From contig NC_065542.1 of the NCBI RefSeq assembly GCF_932294415.1, positions 40,761,942 through 40,825,941 on the forward strand: 64,000 bases of DNA, in the 5' to 3' direction. Positions 1-13,005 of the stretch are shown one piece after another. The translations under genes and the position numbers were made by a program. The stretch is from Quercus robur (Eukaryota; Streptophyta; Magnoliopsida; Fagales; Fagaceae). Below the pieces are notes generated by a model that had not been told where the DNA came from, did no database searches, and saw only the letters and a list, made by a program, of their open reading frames with translations. Position 1 is the first letter of the stretch. Every line of letters starts with the position of its first letter.

Positions 1-86
1 ATAGTGCACAGCTAGGGTTGATTTTTGTATTTTGGTGGAGCTAAAATAGCTATATAGTTATTTAGTTCCACTGCTGCAAGTGCTCT
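1..86. repeat. Truncated MITE end at the window edge
   Basis: The reverse complement begins AGAGCACTTGCAGCAGTGG and continues with a run rich in 'agctatttta'. This type of end (AGAGCAnnnGCAGTGG) recurs at 37747 in this window and is common on plant non-autonomous DNA elements. Only this end is in the window, so family and length cannot be fixed. Confidence 0.4.
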
Positions 87-934
87 AAGTCCTTACTCCA
101 CACAATTCTCATGTTAGAGACACTCTTACTTGTGCTTTTGCACTAGAGTTCTTTCCAGTTTCCACCACTATGCTAAATTTTTTGTATTTTAGCATCTGCT
201 TAGTGTTTTTCGTCTGTTCAAGCGACACATCAAATGCAATTTGAATGAATCTATATGTCCTCAACGAGACTAAGTCTTTCACATGCATGCATCACGCATT
301 TCACAGACTTTTTCTTCTTCTTCCATTTTCCAAGCATTTCTAGTTGGTTTCACTCAAAGGGCATCAAAGATCTTCCTTGCATTAAAAATCTTCCTTTTAA
401 ACTCAAGTTTTCATCAAGCTTTCACCTTAAGTATGAGGGGGATGTTAGGATATGTTAGAATATTATATGCATGCCTCATTATATTAATATAAAAATTGAA
501 GACCATGTTTTCTAAAAAAACCACAAGGTAATGTGGTTTTCTAATATCACAAGCTATCATGCTTTGAGAGTTACCATATTAAGCTTAATGAATTCCTATA
601 TTTACCATATACTTAGTCCACTATCACAAATAACTCAATATAGGTAACAAGTAAGGACCTTCTTCTGTTGATGTAAATTGTGTAAATGCTTAATTACTTC
701 CTCTCTTTCTATCTCTATAACATTTTGTTTTTCTTCTTTTTTAACATTTTATAATCTCTGAGTGCTTATGTGTTTATGTGTGCCAGACTGATGAGAAAAG
801 GAGATTTGGTCTTGGACTTCAAAAATACAAGCAACAAAAATAAGTAACAAGGAATCTTTCTTCTGAAATTTTTTCTATAAAGCGAAAAGAATTTAAATTA
901 AAGTTGTAAAGTTGTGATTTTCAAATATGTATTT
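87..934. other. AT-rich intergenic, no gene seen
   Basis: Short open frames here (for example 255-492) lack codon structure, domains or plausible splice partners. A run of T/C-rich sequence lies near 300-330. Nothing else is supportable. Confidence 0.6.
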
Positions 935-1940
935 TGTTGGCTTTTATTCCGTGCCAAATTTGATTGTAATTATATTCAATCTTTTGTACCCTGTATTTAT
1001 TATGGGATTTGATTGTAAGGGTTGTGTGTTAGAGAGAAAGAATGTGAAGACTCAAGCAATTGAAACCAGAAGAGTTCTCGCGGGTAGCTCGCGACTAAGC
1101 ATCCTGCAAAGTGAAGCATGTGTCTTGCACATGACTAGAATGCGAAGAGTTAGTACAGATGGAGACAGTTGTGTTTCGCAAGTAGCTCGCGGGTAAGGCC
1201 TTCCTGTGAGACACCCGCGAAACATTCTGTTCTGCTAGACTGTACTATCTGATACACACTTTATGTACCCACACTATATATACCCACATTACCCACAAAT
1301 GTTGAGGAGTGCTTCTGAGAAAAAACCCTAGCCTCAAACCTTGAGAGTTAGAGATTATCATACCCATATATCTCTACACATATGCTTGTGGATTTCCTCA
1401 ACTCCTACTTCTCCATTTCCATACCATTGAGAGGTTGATAGCCCAAACACTTACCACACCCTTTCAGAGTGTCAAGTGAGGATTTGGTGCTGCTGGGAAG
1501 CATTGGAAGAAGTCAGGATTTGGTGGATGCAATCAGGTGGATTAAGGGATCCGGAGAGCTAGACAGGACACGGTTCTGAGAAGCCTTGTTGGAGTAGGAG
1601 CTTGGAGGACTTAGGTACAGCGGGTACATTAGGCTTGGAGGGTCTCTTGCTAACCCATGTATCCCAACTGATTGTCTAGTGGATCGATTACTGCTTGGAG
1701 GGCGGCAGAGAGGTTTTTCGCCGAGTTCTTCAATTTCCTCTTCAATAACATATTGACATGTTATCTTGTGTTTGCATCTCTCTTCCCTACTCTTTTACAT
1801 TCCATTTTATTGCTGTGTTTTTTTTATTATGGATTAGAGTAGCTTGTTTGTTTATCCGCTCACATTTACATTATTCCGCACTTAGAATTAAGTTAGTGTA
1901 AAATCTATCGAGCCGTAACTTTAATTTGGGGGTCTAAACA
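935..1940 (+). mobile_element. LTR-like block (probable solo LTR or LTR remnant)
   Basis: The block starts TGTTGG and ends TAAACA, is about 1.0 kb long, and is less AT-rich than its surroundings. It includes a TATA-like stretch near 1273 and T-rich sequence after 1740, which is the layout of a plant LTR. No matching target-site duplication and no internal coding region follow, so this is at most a fossil LTR. Family undetermined; a Copia-type element is a guess. Confidence 0.4.
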
Positions 1941-2207
1941 GCTCTTATGTTTTTAACACATTTTCAAGCTTTCAAAAGTACCATATAGTCAAAACAAATT
2001 ACTGTTTTTTTTTTTTTTTTATATAAGTAAAATACTTAGTATGTTAATAGTCCATCAAAGGTTAAAGCTAAGAAAAAACTGTTGCTATATACATTTTACA
2101 AGTCAAACATCACTGTTTATTTTGCATAGTACTTAAAAATTCTATTTTATCCATTTGGTTCTAGAAGGAGCACAATTAATAAATAAAACCTACATAAACT
2201 TCAAAAA

Positions 2208-3742
2208 TATATATAACTAGTCGTTAATCTGTACAATACACGGGAAATGTATTAAGTATAATATATAATTTAATCTTGGCTTATTTATTAACAATTATAT
2301 ATTATAAAAAGGAAGAAAAAAAATCTTGTGCAATTATTATTATGAAGAATAATAATATGAGAATATGATAATGATTGGGTCTGGAAAAAGAGCTGTAGGT
2401 ATTTTCTTTTTTTTTCTTTAAGCATATCCAAACGAAAGCAATTTATGATGATATGATTTTTTAGAAATTAATATTAATAGTAAAAGGATTAGAAGAAAAA
2501 TTTGGATTGTAATATTAATATTAGAAATTATAGATAAATTAATAATAAAATGATTAGATGAAGAATTTGGATTATAATCAAATTAAAACTTAGAAATTAT
2601 AGGATAAGAAGATAAGGATAAAAAAAATTATTTATTTATTTTTAAAAAATCTAAAAAAATTTCTGCAATTTTAGAAATAAATATTAATAATAAAAGGATT
2701 AGAAGAAGAATTTGGATTGTAATATTAATATTAGAATTTATAGATAAATTAATGATAAAAGGATTAGATGATGAATATGGATTATGTAGGGGTAAAGTCC
2801 CCAGATCAAACAATGGGCCTTGGGCCCCATATAGAATTCGACCATGTCCGAGGAGAGGGTGCGGGCGCCAAAAAAGGCTCCCGACCCAATTCTTATGGGC
2901 CCAAACTTGTTTGAAAGGCTGTCCGAGGAGAAATGTCTCCTCAGACGTACCAAGTATGGCTCCAACATGCACCCTACCAGCAATAAATAATCACTCCAAT
3001 GAGTATTAGTGGCAGGGATGAGTCCCACAAGTCTGTGAGAGGGAAGAGAGTATAGGATGTCAAGAGAAAGACTACAGCTGCCACATTAAATGCATGGCAG
3101 CTACTTTTCTGGCCGCATTAATGTGGAGAGGACTGGCGAACAGTGTTACCTTGGTTATTACAACTCACAGAAAGATGGGGGAGATATCCGATGGGACGGG
3201 CACTCAAGTGAAGGTCCAGATGATCAACAAGTGTAAGGTTCTGATGACTTCAAGAGGGCTATATAAGAGAAGGGAATCCCTATGAGGAGGGGGACCGAAA
3301 AAAAAGAGGAAGATAGAAGAGAAGAAGAAGGGAAAGACCATAAGCTTTGAACAGAGACAGGGATGCAACTCATACGTCTCCTCGGACCATATAGGAGATT
3401 TTCTTACTTTTGATTGTCGTATGGCCCAAAGTTAACTAGCACACACTTCGTTAAGGCCTAGTTCTGTAACCCACTCTCTACAAATTCATTGTCTAAGGCT
3501 CTTTGGGCCAGAACCCCATAACTGTTGGGCCCAGGCCACGAATCGAGTCCCTACAGATTATAATCAAATTAAAATTTTATCAATTTAGAAATTATAGGAG
3601 AAGAAGATAAGGACAAAAAAAATATATTTTTACTAATATATAAAACGTAAAATAAAAAGAAAAGTAAAACATAAATAAATAAATAATATGAGTGATGATG
3701 TGGAAAATTGTGAATCAGGTCAACAAATGGTCAAGGTTTCGG

Positions 3743-3773
<31 letters not shown>

Positions 3774-3776
3774 GAC
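2208..3776 (+). repeat. AT-rich interspersed repeat, interrupted by a solo LTR
   Basis: It opens with 'actagtcgttaatctgta...cacggg' and closes with 'aaggtttcggtttta' followed by an (AT)n run at about 3750-3773. A second copy with the same kind of start and end lies at 12503-13575. Inside is an imperfect tandem duplication of about 209 bp (units starting near 2462 and 2671). A Helitron or other non-coding element family is possible, but no diagnostic terminus was identified. Confidence 0.35.
2785..3555 (+). mobile_element. Solo LTR of an LTR retrotransposon
   Basis: A 771-bp block starts TGTAGGG and ends CCCTACA, giving short inverted ends of the TG..CA type. It is flanked on both sides by the 5-bp direct repeat GATTA (2780-2784 and 3556-3560). 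A TATA-like stretch 'ctatataag' lies near 3258. No internal coding region or second LTR is present, so the copy is the usual product of LTR-LTR recombination. Superfamily cannot be told from the LTR alone. The perfect duplication suggests moderate to young age. Confidence 0.85.
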
Positions 3777-3920
3777 ATCTTAATGTATAAGATTTCTTTT
3801 ATATTCAAAACTATGCAGTCAATTAATCACCAGCAATGCACATGCTAAAGGAACCCCAATCATACCATATATGTATGCATCATTTAAGACACTAGGCAAT
3901 GAACTGAAAAAATGGTTTTT

Positions 3921-4101
3921 TTAAAGAGAAATGATATGTCTACAACATTTTTACAACAAATCATAAGTGACAAGTTGTTACTAGTTGTTATTGTTGGGGC
4001 AAAAAAGTAATCTTAGCGTTAGTTTGAAATTTGAATCAATAACAACTAACTATCTGTGATTTGTTGTAAAAATATTGTAGACGTAGCATCTCTTTTTTTA
4101 A
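3921..4101. mobile_element. MITE with about 40-bp terminal inverted repeats
   Basis: The left end reads 'gagaaatgatatgtctaca' then 'acatttttacaacaaatca'. The reverse complement of the right end reads 'gagatgctacgtctacaat' then 'atttttacaacaaatcac'. The two arms pair over about 40 bp around a roughly 100-bp centre with no coding potential. A related element is at 26558-26737. Confidence 0.7.
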
Positions 4102-4447
4102 ACCTTGAAAATATTATGTAATATTTACGTGACAATTGAATTAAGCTAATGATTAGACATGTCATAAAAGACTAGTAGACTAATTTCTTAGTTATTCAAA
4201 TGCTACGATTTAGCATTTGAAGCCAACACGGACGACACTATTTCCTTGTTATTGTTAAAGCCAAGATCAACATCAAGCACAAAGTACTATTTCATATTAT
4301 CAAAGAGTGACGCTTTAACAAATGTGTTGTACTTATGATGATAGCCTCATCAAGGCCCCGGCTGTACATATGATATTATTTATTGTTGTCACATGGCGTG
4401 AGGTCGATGACTCCATACCAGAACCCCTTTTTTTTTTTTGCTGAATC

Positions 4448-5534
4448 CACTACAAAAAACTCATCCTACACCATCGTTTTTTTCCCAGCGCTTTCCAAAA
4501 CCGCCGTAATAGGCCAGCCTATACCCATAGCAGTGCTTTTAGAAACCATTGGTATAGGTTGACCTATTACAGCAGGTCAAAGCTTGTGCTTTCAAAACTA
4601 CTGCTATAGGTCTCCTATAGCGGCGGTTTTCGAAATCGATGGTATAGGTGGACCTATTACGTTGTTTCACAAACGCCACTATATGGCTAAATTTTCAACT
4701 TTTTTTTTTTTTTTTGTAAACAGCCTATTATGATAGTTCTAAAACCGCCACTATAAGGTTTACCCAGAAGGAAAAGAGTTAAACCCTATTACAGCGCTTT
4801 TAAAAGCGCTGTAACAAGGTTTACTAAGAAGGAAAAGAGTAAACCCTATCTTTGCGCTTTTAAAAGTGCTATAATAGGGGCAATTTTTTCCTTTGAGTAG
4901 ACCCTATTACAGCGCTTTTAAAGCGCTGTAATAAGGGTTACTCTTTTCCTTCTAAGTAGACCCCATTACAGCACTTTTAAAAGTGCTATAATAGGAGTTA
5001 CTATTTTTCTTTATGCATGACCCTACTCTTTTCCTTTATGAGTAGACCCTATTATAGTGGTTTTAAAAGCGCTGTAATATTTGTTACTCTTTTACCTCTG
5101 AGGAAACCCTATTACAACACTTTTAAAAGCGCTGTAATGGGATATCCCATAACCCCATTTTTTATTCATTAAAAAAAACCTATGTCACATTATTGGCTTT
5201 TTTTTTTCTTTTTTTTTTTTTTGGTTATAAGCGGAGTTGTTGGATTCCAGATTTTCCAATCTCTTTTCTGTATTTTGACGCTAACAAAACTACAAGCTCC
5301 AAGGCAAAATGAATTATCGGCAACACACTCATGATTATGATTTTTGATGTTGACTGTGACAGACATAAAGATGATGTGTTTCCATTAATCATGGTTCAAA
5401 AAGCTAAGGACAAGTATAAGCTAACGTACCGGTGTCTTGCTCATAGTAGATCATGTAGGAAGGTTCCTACATCTTTCCTATTTCCTCATAATGCGATAAG
5501 CTAAGCTCTAAACTATAACATCATTTGTAGTGAT
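4448..5534. mobile_element. Non-autonomous CACTA (En/Spm) element
   Basis: The left end is CACTACAAAAAAC, the hallmark CACTA terminus; the right end reads TTTGTAGTG at 5526-5534. Flanking trinucleotides are ATC and ATT, a possible decayed 3-bp target duplication. From about 4490 to 5145 the element is built of sub-terminal repeats around the self-complementary core GCGCTTTTAAAAGCGC, spaced roughly every 60-65 bp and linked by 'gtaatagg'/'agtagacccta'-type spacers. Such arrays are typical TNPA-like transposase binding regions. No transposase frame is present, so it would depend on an autonomous partner. Confidence 0.75.
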
Positions 5535-5711
5535 TATCTGCAACTATTTTGTTCCATTGTTGCCTCAACACAAAAACATAGGCTCCCATATGTGTCAACC
5601 TCTTTTCATAACAAAGTGGACATCTACGTACGTGGCTTTAATGAAATTTTGACCAAGTTTTGGGTCACCACATATGATGCATATTAAAACTTGGGGATAA
5701 AAGAGAGGAAC

Positions 5712-5742
<31 letters not shown>

Positions 5743-7220
5743 TAAAAATATTATTAGCATTATCATATACAAGTCAAACTAAGCCAAGTATTATAAGTTT
5801 AGAATTACACATTTAAATTTATTTTGACCAAGAGCCAAACTCATGCTTGTCAATAAACTAGATTATATATTCAACCTTAATTTATTTTATTCTTAGACAA
5901 ACTCAAATTAATTTGTTCACGAGTTATTTGATTAATTTATTCTTTTTCCATATATAATAAACAATATAACTAAATTTTTTTATCCATTAACAAATCTAAA
6001 CTAATAATTAATAAACCATTTATAGTTGAAATTATATTATTTAAATTAGTCAAAATGATTTTCATTTATAAACCTATAAAATTAGATTTACCAACCTTGT
6101 ATTTTTTTTTTATATTATACATAATTTTCATTAATAAACTTATAATTTCTATTAATAAATTATAAATTCTAATTTGATATGCTTAGTAACTTATTTACAA
6201 ATTTACACAATTCGACATCAAGTTTATATAATTATAATTTAATGTTTAAACACACACGCGCGCGTGTATATATATATATATATATATTGAGTCTTATACT
6301 CACAAGCTTATTCACTAATACATTATTATGTTTGAACCTAACTCGTTTGCTATATAAACGAACATAAACAAGTTTACTAAAGTCAAGTTCAGGTGGTTCA
6401 TAAACAACTCAATTTATTTCCATACCTAATTACATACTAGTATTACTATAAAAATATTTACAAAATGATGTGACAATGCAATATGATTAGTGTCAGTCCA
6501 ACAATATAATAAATAAAAATCTAAAATATTTTTTGTGATTCGTTTTGTGTGGTAAAAATTTGTAAAAGAGACACAAAAGTTTATTTACTATTGCCGAGTC
6601 TTGTAGCTCACTTGAATCTTGATCAAATGTAATTATGTATGATGCTAGTTATGGGAGTTCTTTATTCGTATTCAAAATTTTACTTTGACCACTTTGTAAT
6701 TAATGAACACCACTTGTCTAGAATCAATTATTTGGAAGGAGGTGAAAGCTGTAAAAAAATGCTAGAAGAATGCTTTTAGATTATTTTCATTGCTTCTCAT
6801 GACAGTTTTTGAAGTACTCCATACGCCAAGGTGACACACACTGTAATTGGTGGTTTTCATAACTATAGAAGTGTTAATCCCCAATGTGAACAGGTATACC
6901 TAATGTTAATATTTGTCTTTATTGGGTGGTAAATATATTATAAATAAAAGTAGAAAGAGAGAGAGAGATGCCAATCCTAAAGACCGTGTTAAGAAAACCT
7001 AGATGAAAGCTAGAGCTCTAATGAGAGACAAAGCATTGAAAAAAAAATGCATATAATAAAAACTGTCTGCTACAGACGAATCTATAGCCGGCTAACCGAA
7101 TGGCTCTCTCAGCAAACTTCTAAAGACTTTTCTTCCTCACAACTTCTACACTCTAACACTCATAGGTAATGCCTATGTCGTTTCTTTGTCTCTTCTCTCA
7201 TACCCTCCTCCCCTCTTCTT
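5535..7220. other. AT-rich intergenic and upstream region of the zinc-finger gene
   Basis: Contains a poly-A run (about 5711-5739), a (TA)n tract near 6270 and no frame with coding character. The last 200 bp turn pyrimidine-rich, as expected for the promoter and leader of the gene starting at 7307. Confidence 0.6.
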
Positions 7221-7223
7221 CTC

Positions 7224-7229
7224 TATAAG
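7224..7229 (+). promoter_or_regulatory. Likely TATA box of the zinc-finger gene
   Basis: TATAAG in a CT-rich context, about 83 bp before the start codon at 7307. A start site near 7255 would leave a leader of about 50 nt. Inference from position and motif only. Confidence 0.45.
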
Positions 7230-7306
7230 AACCTCTTGATTTTCTTTCTCATATCCTCCTCAAAAAAAAATTAAACAACTCTTTTGTTTTTTGAAAAATT
7301 TTCACC

Positions 7307-7855
7307 ATGGAATACAATTGCCAAGAAGACTCAAAGAGCTCAAGTGAAGAAAGTGATCGATCTGTGCAAAATGATGATATGGGCACTGGCAGATCCTATG
7401 AGTGTGTGTATTGCAAGAGAGGGTTCACTACAGCACAAGCCTTGGGTGGTCACATGAATATTCATAGGAAGGATAGAGTCAAAACAAGGCCTAGTTCAGT
7501 TCCTTCAGTCTCAAGCAAAGCTGATGAAAACTATGTGAATCTTAGATCATACACATCAATTCAAAGCTATCCACCACATTATAATTCTACAGTTCCTGAG
7601 GTACAAGTAAGTTCTCAAGTAACTTTTCCGGTATCTGCATGGCATATGAGACCCCCACATACACAACATACTGATCATGTACAAAATAATCCACTGCATC
7701 CAAATCTGTTTGAAGAGGACTGGCGAAGAAGTCTAAGCTTGCAAGTTGGACCAACCCATGTAGTAGTGGAACATGATAGAGAGAAAAGAAGAGAAGATGG
7801 CAGTGAAGAAGATGATGAATTGGACTTGGAGCTTCGACTTGGTCATTATCCATAG
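7307..7855 (+). CDS. C2H2 zinc-finger transcriptional repressor, QALGGH type with C-terminal EAR motif
   Basis: Single-exon gene for 182 residues. One plant-type C2H2 finger lies at residues 31-55 (C33, C36, H49, H53) with the plant-specific QALGGH signature at 44-49. The C-terminus (about 172-178) is LDLELRL, an EAR repression motif that in known proteins recruits TOPLESS-type co-repressors. The rest is Ser/Pro/His-rich and low in order. One QALGGH finger plus a terminal EAR and small size are typical of the SUPERMAN/TAC1/ZFP10-11 class, nuclear factors of organ development or hormone response. The start is the first ATG after a TATA box and CT-rich leader, in a 'caccATGG' context. Which subfamily member it is cannot be told without a tree; TAC1-like is my best guess. 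Confidence 0.9.
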   Translation: MEYNCQEDSKSSSEESDRSVQNDDMGTGRSYECVYCKRGFTTAQALGGHMNIHRKDRVKTRPSSVPSVSSKADENYVNLRSYTSIQSYPPHYNSTVPEVQVSSQVTFPVSAWHMRPPHTQHTDHVQNNPLHPNLFEEDWRRSLSLQVGPTHVVVEHDREKRREDGSEEDDELDLELRLGHYP

Positions 7856-10121
7856 TATTTTATTGAGATTCGATAAAGAGCTTTTATGGAGTATATTATA
7901 TCTTGCGTTGTACAGCTCTGGAATATACCTTACATATATTTCAGAATTTTCATTCCTTGGAAAATGGGGGAGAAGTTATTAATCGTATTTCTCCTATGTT
8001 ACTATGTGATTTGGGGCTTACCATTTTGGCAATTGATTGGAAGGCATGCAAGGAGGTGCAAAAAAATATTCCCACTTGGATTTCAAGCCGAAATTATGCA
8101 AGTACTCTTTTTCCTAGCCATAAATATTATATCCAAGGTACTGTTTTTCCTTCATAATGTTAATGCCCTAAATTAATTTAGGGTTCTACATATATAAGAT
8201 GTTCTTATATATATAAGTCTTCTCTCTACCACCCTTCTTTTTTTCTTTTTTCTTTTCTTGTTGTCTTAATTATTCCTTTTTCCCTAATACATGTTTTTCT
8301 TATGTCAAGCTAAATAATACTTGTATACAGTTTCATGCCTAATGGATTGAAATCTTTCATGATCTCGAACGAGTTACACTTACTAGAGTACTATTGTTAG
8401 TTTATTACCATTTTTAGCAAGAAATTATTGGGCTTACTTGAATTACTTGTCAGCTATTTTCCCATGTTATATTCAATGATCTTCTAGAAAACTTAGCTTC
8501 ATATATAGCATAAGAAACGGGGCTAATGCTAACTTGAAGATCAATCCGCCAAGGAAGCCTATATATAATTCTTTGCTCATGTCTAAAAATGTGAACTAAA
8601 TCGATTCTCTGTGAAAATTCAAACTATTTGTGACAAGCTTCATGAGCATTAACTTAATTAGTCTCGAAAACAATTCCTTTAAATGGATGCATTTATGTTG
8701 TCAGTTCTCTAGTACAAACTGTTTGGTGATTCATTATATATGGTCACTTCTCTTTCAAAAGAGGAACCCATTGTATATATGTGTGTGTGTGTGTGAGTGT
8801 GTGACTGCATGCTTATGGACATTAATTCCTGGGTTTGAAACTAAAATATTTATAGGGATAATTTTAGATCTAACTCTACTTACAAATTAAATTTAATAAT
8901 AGGATTACCACTAAAAGAGCTTCTTCTTTTTAACAGTCTTGAAAACCCTTTAATGGTATCCAGACTCCAGAGCCTAAGATCAATTAATACGGCATGCATT
9001 TGTATTGCTCTCTACTGGGATTTCATTGTCATTGTCTTGTGTTCCCTTATTAAAAGTATTATTCATCTTTCAAAAGCCTATGAATTCATGGAAATTAAAG
9101 TCTTCACAGAAGCTAACTCCCTTTGATTTTTTTAAACCTAAATGTAATTCAGAGCTTTAGTACCACTAGGTAATACATGTGCATCTTTCGGCATTTTTCT
9201 TTTTCAGGGCTTCTATGAGTGTGGAAAGATAACTAGCTGTAATTTGTAAACCCACACAGTCAATGGAAATGAATGTTGTGAAAACCAGGGTAAAAAGACA
9301 CTCTCACGGTGTCAAAAGGCATGCCTCATGGCTCATGGGATAAACCAGTGGACATGCATGCACCTTGAATTCTTGTGTCTTGAAAGCATGCCAATTGAAA
9401 GGTATGATTTCATGGAAGTCGTAGTTAGTTCTCTTCAACCAATGGACAAGACTCTTAAATTAAGGGATCGAAAGGGTGCAAACAAAGATATCTAGGGATC
9501 ATTCCATGACTATTTTGCACTAAATTGAGTGTGTTTGGGAGTTTAAAAATGAGTGCTTCCAAATTAATGCATGAATTAAGAGAGAATGAAATCAAATAGA
9601 GGGTTATTTTAATTTTCATTGCTTGGATGTTTAAGCCAAATAAATGAATGAAAGAAAGAAAGAAACGCGTGACTTGACTATCATATATGATCATACTTTT
9701 TTTTTTTTTTGTATCTTTTATAAGTTGAAAGATAAAAATAGACATTTTACTCATTTAATAAGGGGAATCTTTGAATTCTACACAATTTAGACTCAGGCAT
9801 GCATATAAAACAATTGCATTTTATCATTTCCTTTCTTTTATATAATCTTTGGAAGGGTGAAAATTGGGAGAATGGAATGAAAGAAAATGGTGGAAATTCA
9901 TCATTCCCCAATTTGGAAGCCTTTTAAAGTCAAATGGGTGAATGGTGTCCAGCTTCATTACCCTATCAACATTCTGTTCAGTGGGTAAAATACTGGGTTC
10001 TATTCATTAATTGAAATCACATATCTTTTTTTGTTTGGTGAGGGGAGGGGGGGTGGGTTTGAAGAGGTAAATTTTGGTAAAAGATATTGTTCAATTTGAA
10101 TATTCAAGTGTGAGTAGTATG
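7856..10121. other. Zinc-finger 3' region and intergenic sequence
   Basis: Small frames at 7773-8176 run through the 3' UTR and have no recognisable domains. (TG)n occurs near 8776-8800. No gene or clear transposon ends were seen. Confidence 0.55.
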
Positions 10122-10240
10122 ATTTTTTTAAAAAAAATTTAAATTCAATAATTATAACATAGGGGGGAAATTTGAACCCTGAATTTCATGAACACATAGG
10201 GAGGTGTCAATCAATTGAGTTACAAAACTCTTAGCACATG
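10122..10240 (-). mobile_element. tRNA-derived SINE-like copy
   Basis: On the minus strand a box-A-like 'taactcaattgattgacac' is followed about 60 nt later by a box-B-like GGTTCAAATTTCC, then an AT-rich tail. This is the pol III promoter layout of a tRNA-derived SINE. No flanking duplication was established. Confidence 0.45.
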
Positions 10241-10847
10241 TAAGTAGTGTAATTAGTTGAGTAGTGAAGTCCCATATTGGATGGTAATGATAAGAATAAG
10301 TGACTAATATAAGGCATAAACTAATTGGCTTAAGCTTTTGGATAAAGGGGTGTTCCTATAAATTATATTATTATCAACACATGAATTAGAATCTCTCCAA
10401 TGTGTGTTACCTTCCCAACAAGGCGTGAGTAACTCCCAAAGTTGTGTGGAAAAACTCTCATGTTCACATTACTCATAGTTGAGTAAATGGCACTTTATTG
10501 GTAATGGCAATGTATAACACTTGGATTTGGATCCTTAACAAAAAGCCTTTTGTTCAAGGTGATTAACCAAAGTGCTATAATTAACTTAGTAAAAGACTCA
10601 CACATAAAGAAAGAGATTTGTTTGAATGTTTATGTGTGACTAGTGTGGTTAGTTGAGTAATGAAATCCTGTCAATGTGTTATCTCCCCAACTGAAACAAA
10701 TAAAAGAGAAGTACAAAATGGTCAATTTTTTTCTATTCCTCTCTTTATCTAAAACATTCAAACAAAAGAAGGAGCATATGATTTTATTCTTTCCTTTTCA
10801 TTTCATTCCCATTTAGTTTGTTCTTCCTCTATTTTTTTCTTCTTTTT

Positions 10848-11166
10848 TAGGGTAAAGTGCATTTTCGTAATTTCATCTCTTAAATATGAAGCATGTGCAA
10901 TTTTGGTTCTTCAATTTTCAAGTGTTCTATTTTAGCCTTTCAAATTTTAGAAGTGCATCAATTTATTTCTGCTGTCAACTTCCTTTCCAAATTTTGCAAT
11001 GCGGCTAACAGTTAGCTAATGTAGATGCCCCTTAGGATGGAAAGCTGATCGCATAACTAAATTGTTACACTTGCAAAACTAAAAGAACTTAACACTAAAA
11101 AATATTGAGTAACTAAAATCGTGTATGCCCCCAAAATTGAGGAAAGAAAAATGCAATTTACTGTTT
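10848..11166. repeat. MITE-like element
   Basis: Left end 'agggtaaagtgcattttcg' and the reverse complement of the right end 'cagtaaattgcatttttct' form imperfect inverted repeats. The interior is made of A/T-rich segments typical of this plant repeat type ('ttggttcttcaattttcaag'). Related layouts occur at 58231-58480 and near 63250-63470. Confidence 0.45.
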
Positions 11167-12502
11167 AAAAAAATAAATAAATGACCCAACACTCTTTTGA
11201 ACAAAACTCATAAACATGGGAATTATGGAAATTCATCATTCCTTTTCATTATATTCCTCTAAAAATCCTCAAACACACACAAAAGAGGTTAGAAAATTTA
11301 GGACTTCTTATTCAAAATTGTTTTTAGATTCATGAGTATATATATTCTTGTGTCGAATAGATATCACAATTGATAGACAAATTAATGAAGGATTTTTTTT
11401 TTATCTATCCACATCATTTACGTATGAAATATGAAATATTGGTACTCAAGTAGATTAGGCGATGCTAAAACTGGCAGTTATATATAATTCTAAAGAAAAG
11501 TGTCGTTATAATTATTTTGTAAGTGTTGAGTCCTATATAAAGTATGGAGAAAGATATTGACATACATGGTTTGCTTAATATCTTTTTTTAAGAATTCTTT
11601 GCTCAATACCTAATGGCGTAGAACTTCTCAATTATATTGGCATCAAGACCTTACAACATGTACAGGATTTCTCTTACTGATCACAAGTGATATCAGATGG
11701 TTGCACAAATTTCTGTGTCCAACAAGTGCATAAGATGTATTGTCCATAGTATAGCATTTGCAATCAAGCATAAAAATGCCCCATTGAGAAATATGTAAAA
11801 TTTTTAATGATAGTTATTTTATTTAACCTATGTTTACACCAGCTTTACTAATTTCTTATTTATTCAAATTTGTTTTTCCCTTTTGGACAAGGTAAGGACC
11901 AAAAAAAAAAAAGATCAAATGTCTAATTAAATGAAATAGAACATTGAAAAGCCTGTAAAATCAAGGATGACAAATCTTACAGTGGAGTCCAGCAAGTTGC
12001 AGTTGAAGCTCACGTTCAATATATCTTGAATTTGTCTAACTATATATAATTAATGGAGGAAGTTCGGCAAAGATTAATTTTCGTTTGCAGTTAATTTTTT
12101 GTAAAATCAAGGCTTCTCTGCTTGATGTTTTTACAACGCTCAGCTGTTTTTATAGCCTCACCATTTTCAAACATGACAAGGAAAACAGTCCAATTCCATC
12201 AAGCTCATGAAATTAATACAGATTATAAATTGATCGGCTTCCCAACTACCTAGCACACACTACTAAAATGGCTAGCATCCTTATCTACTTTGTTAAGGGG
12301 GTGAGGCTTAGGTCCGGTGCAACTGGGCACGGGACCCAAACCTCACCCTTGTTAAGGTGGCATGGTATGGTCTTGTTTATCTACTCTATAGACAAGATTA
12401 GAAAATTAATTTAATTGTATCAAATTGGTATTATATTCTTCTCAAAAAAATAAATTAGTATTGTGTATACAAGGCACCCTTTTCTTTCTTTATTATAAAC
12501 TA
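11167..12502. other. Intergenic, no gene seen
   Basis: AT-rich sequence without coding character. A short inverted repeat around 12295-12356 ('gggtgaggcttaggtccggt' versus 'gggacccaaacctcaccctt') stands out slightly; nothing else is supportable. Confidence 0.5.
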
Positions 12503-12973
12503 CTAGTTGCTAACCCATGTTATGCACGAGAACCTACCTATTTGTAAGGTAGATTAAAATAATTTTATAAAAAATTTAAGAAACTACACTATTGTATGAT
12601 CTACTCTTGTATGACTTCAACTTGTGTTACAATTTGATGAAAAAGTCATTGTTTGAACGTGTAATGACTTACAAAAAATTTGTCAAACAATTTCAGATAC
12701 TGCAAAAAAAAAACTCAAAAATTTAGATATTAAAACTTCTAAAAGACCAAAAAATATTAAAGAATCAGATGATTCAATGTTTAGAAATTATTGAAACAAA
12801 ACAAAATATATATAACTAAACAATAGAGAAATATAAGAGAAAGATGGTTACATTCGAAAGAATAATTTCAATTATTGCAAGCTTTTTTATCTTGTAAAAA
12901 ACGGTTAAAGAGAGTTTGGTGGTTTGATCATGTACGAAAATTACTTTTTAAAAAATACATGAAAAACCATAAA

Positions 12974-13005
<32 letters not shown>

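Noticed and set aside
2628-3028. Overlapping frames on both strands in the repeat region
   Set aside because: They start or end inside the solo LTR and have no domain features.
7587-7853. 88-residue minus-strand frame
   Set aside because: Shadow of the zinc-finger gene on the opposite strand.
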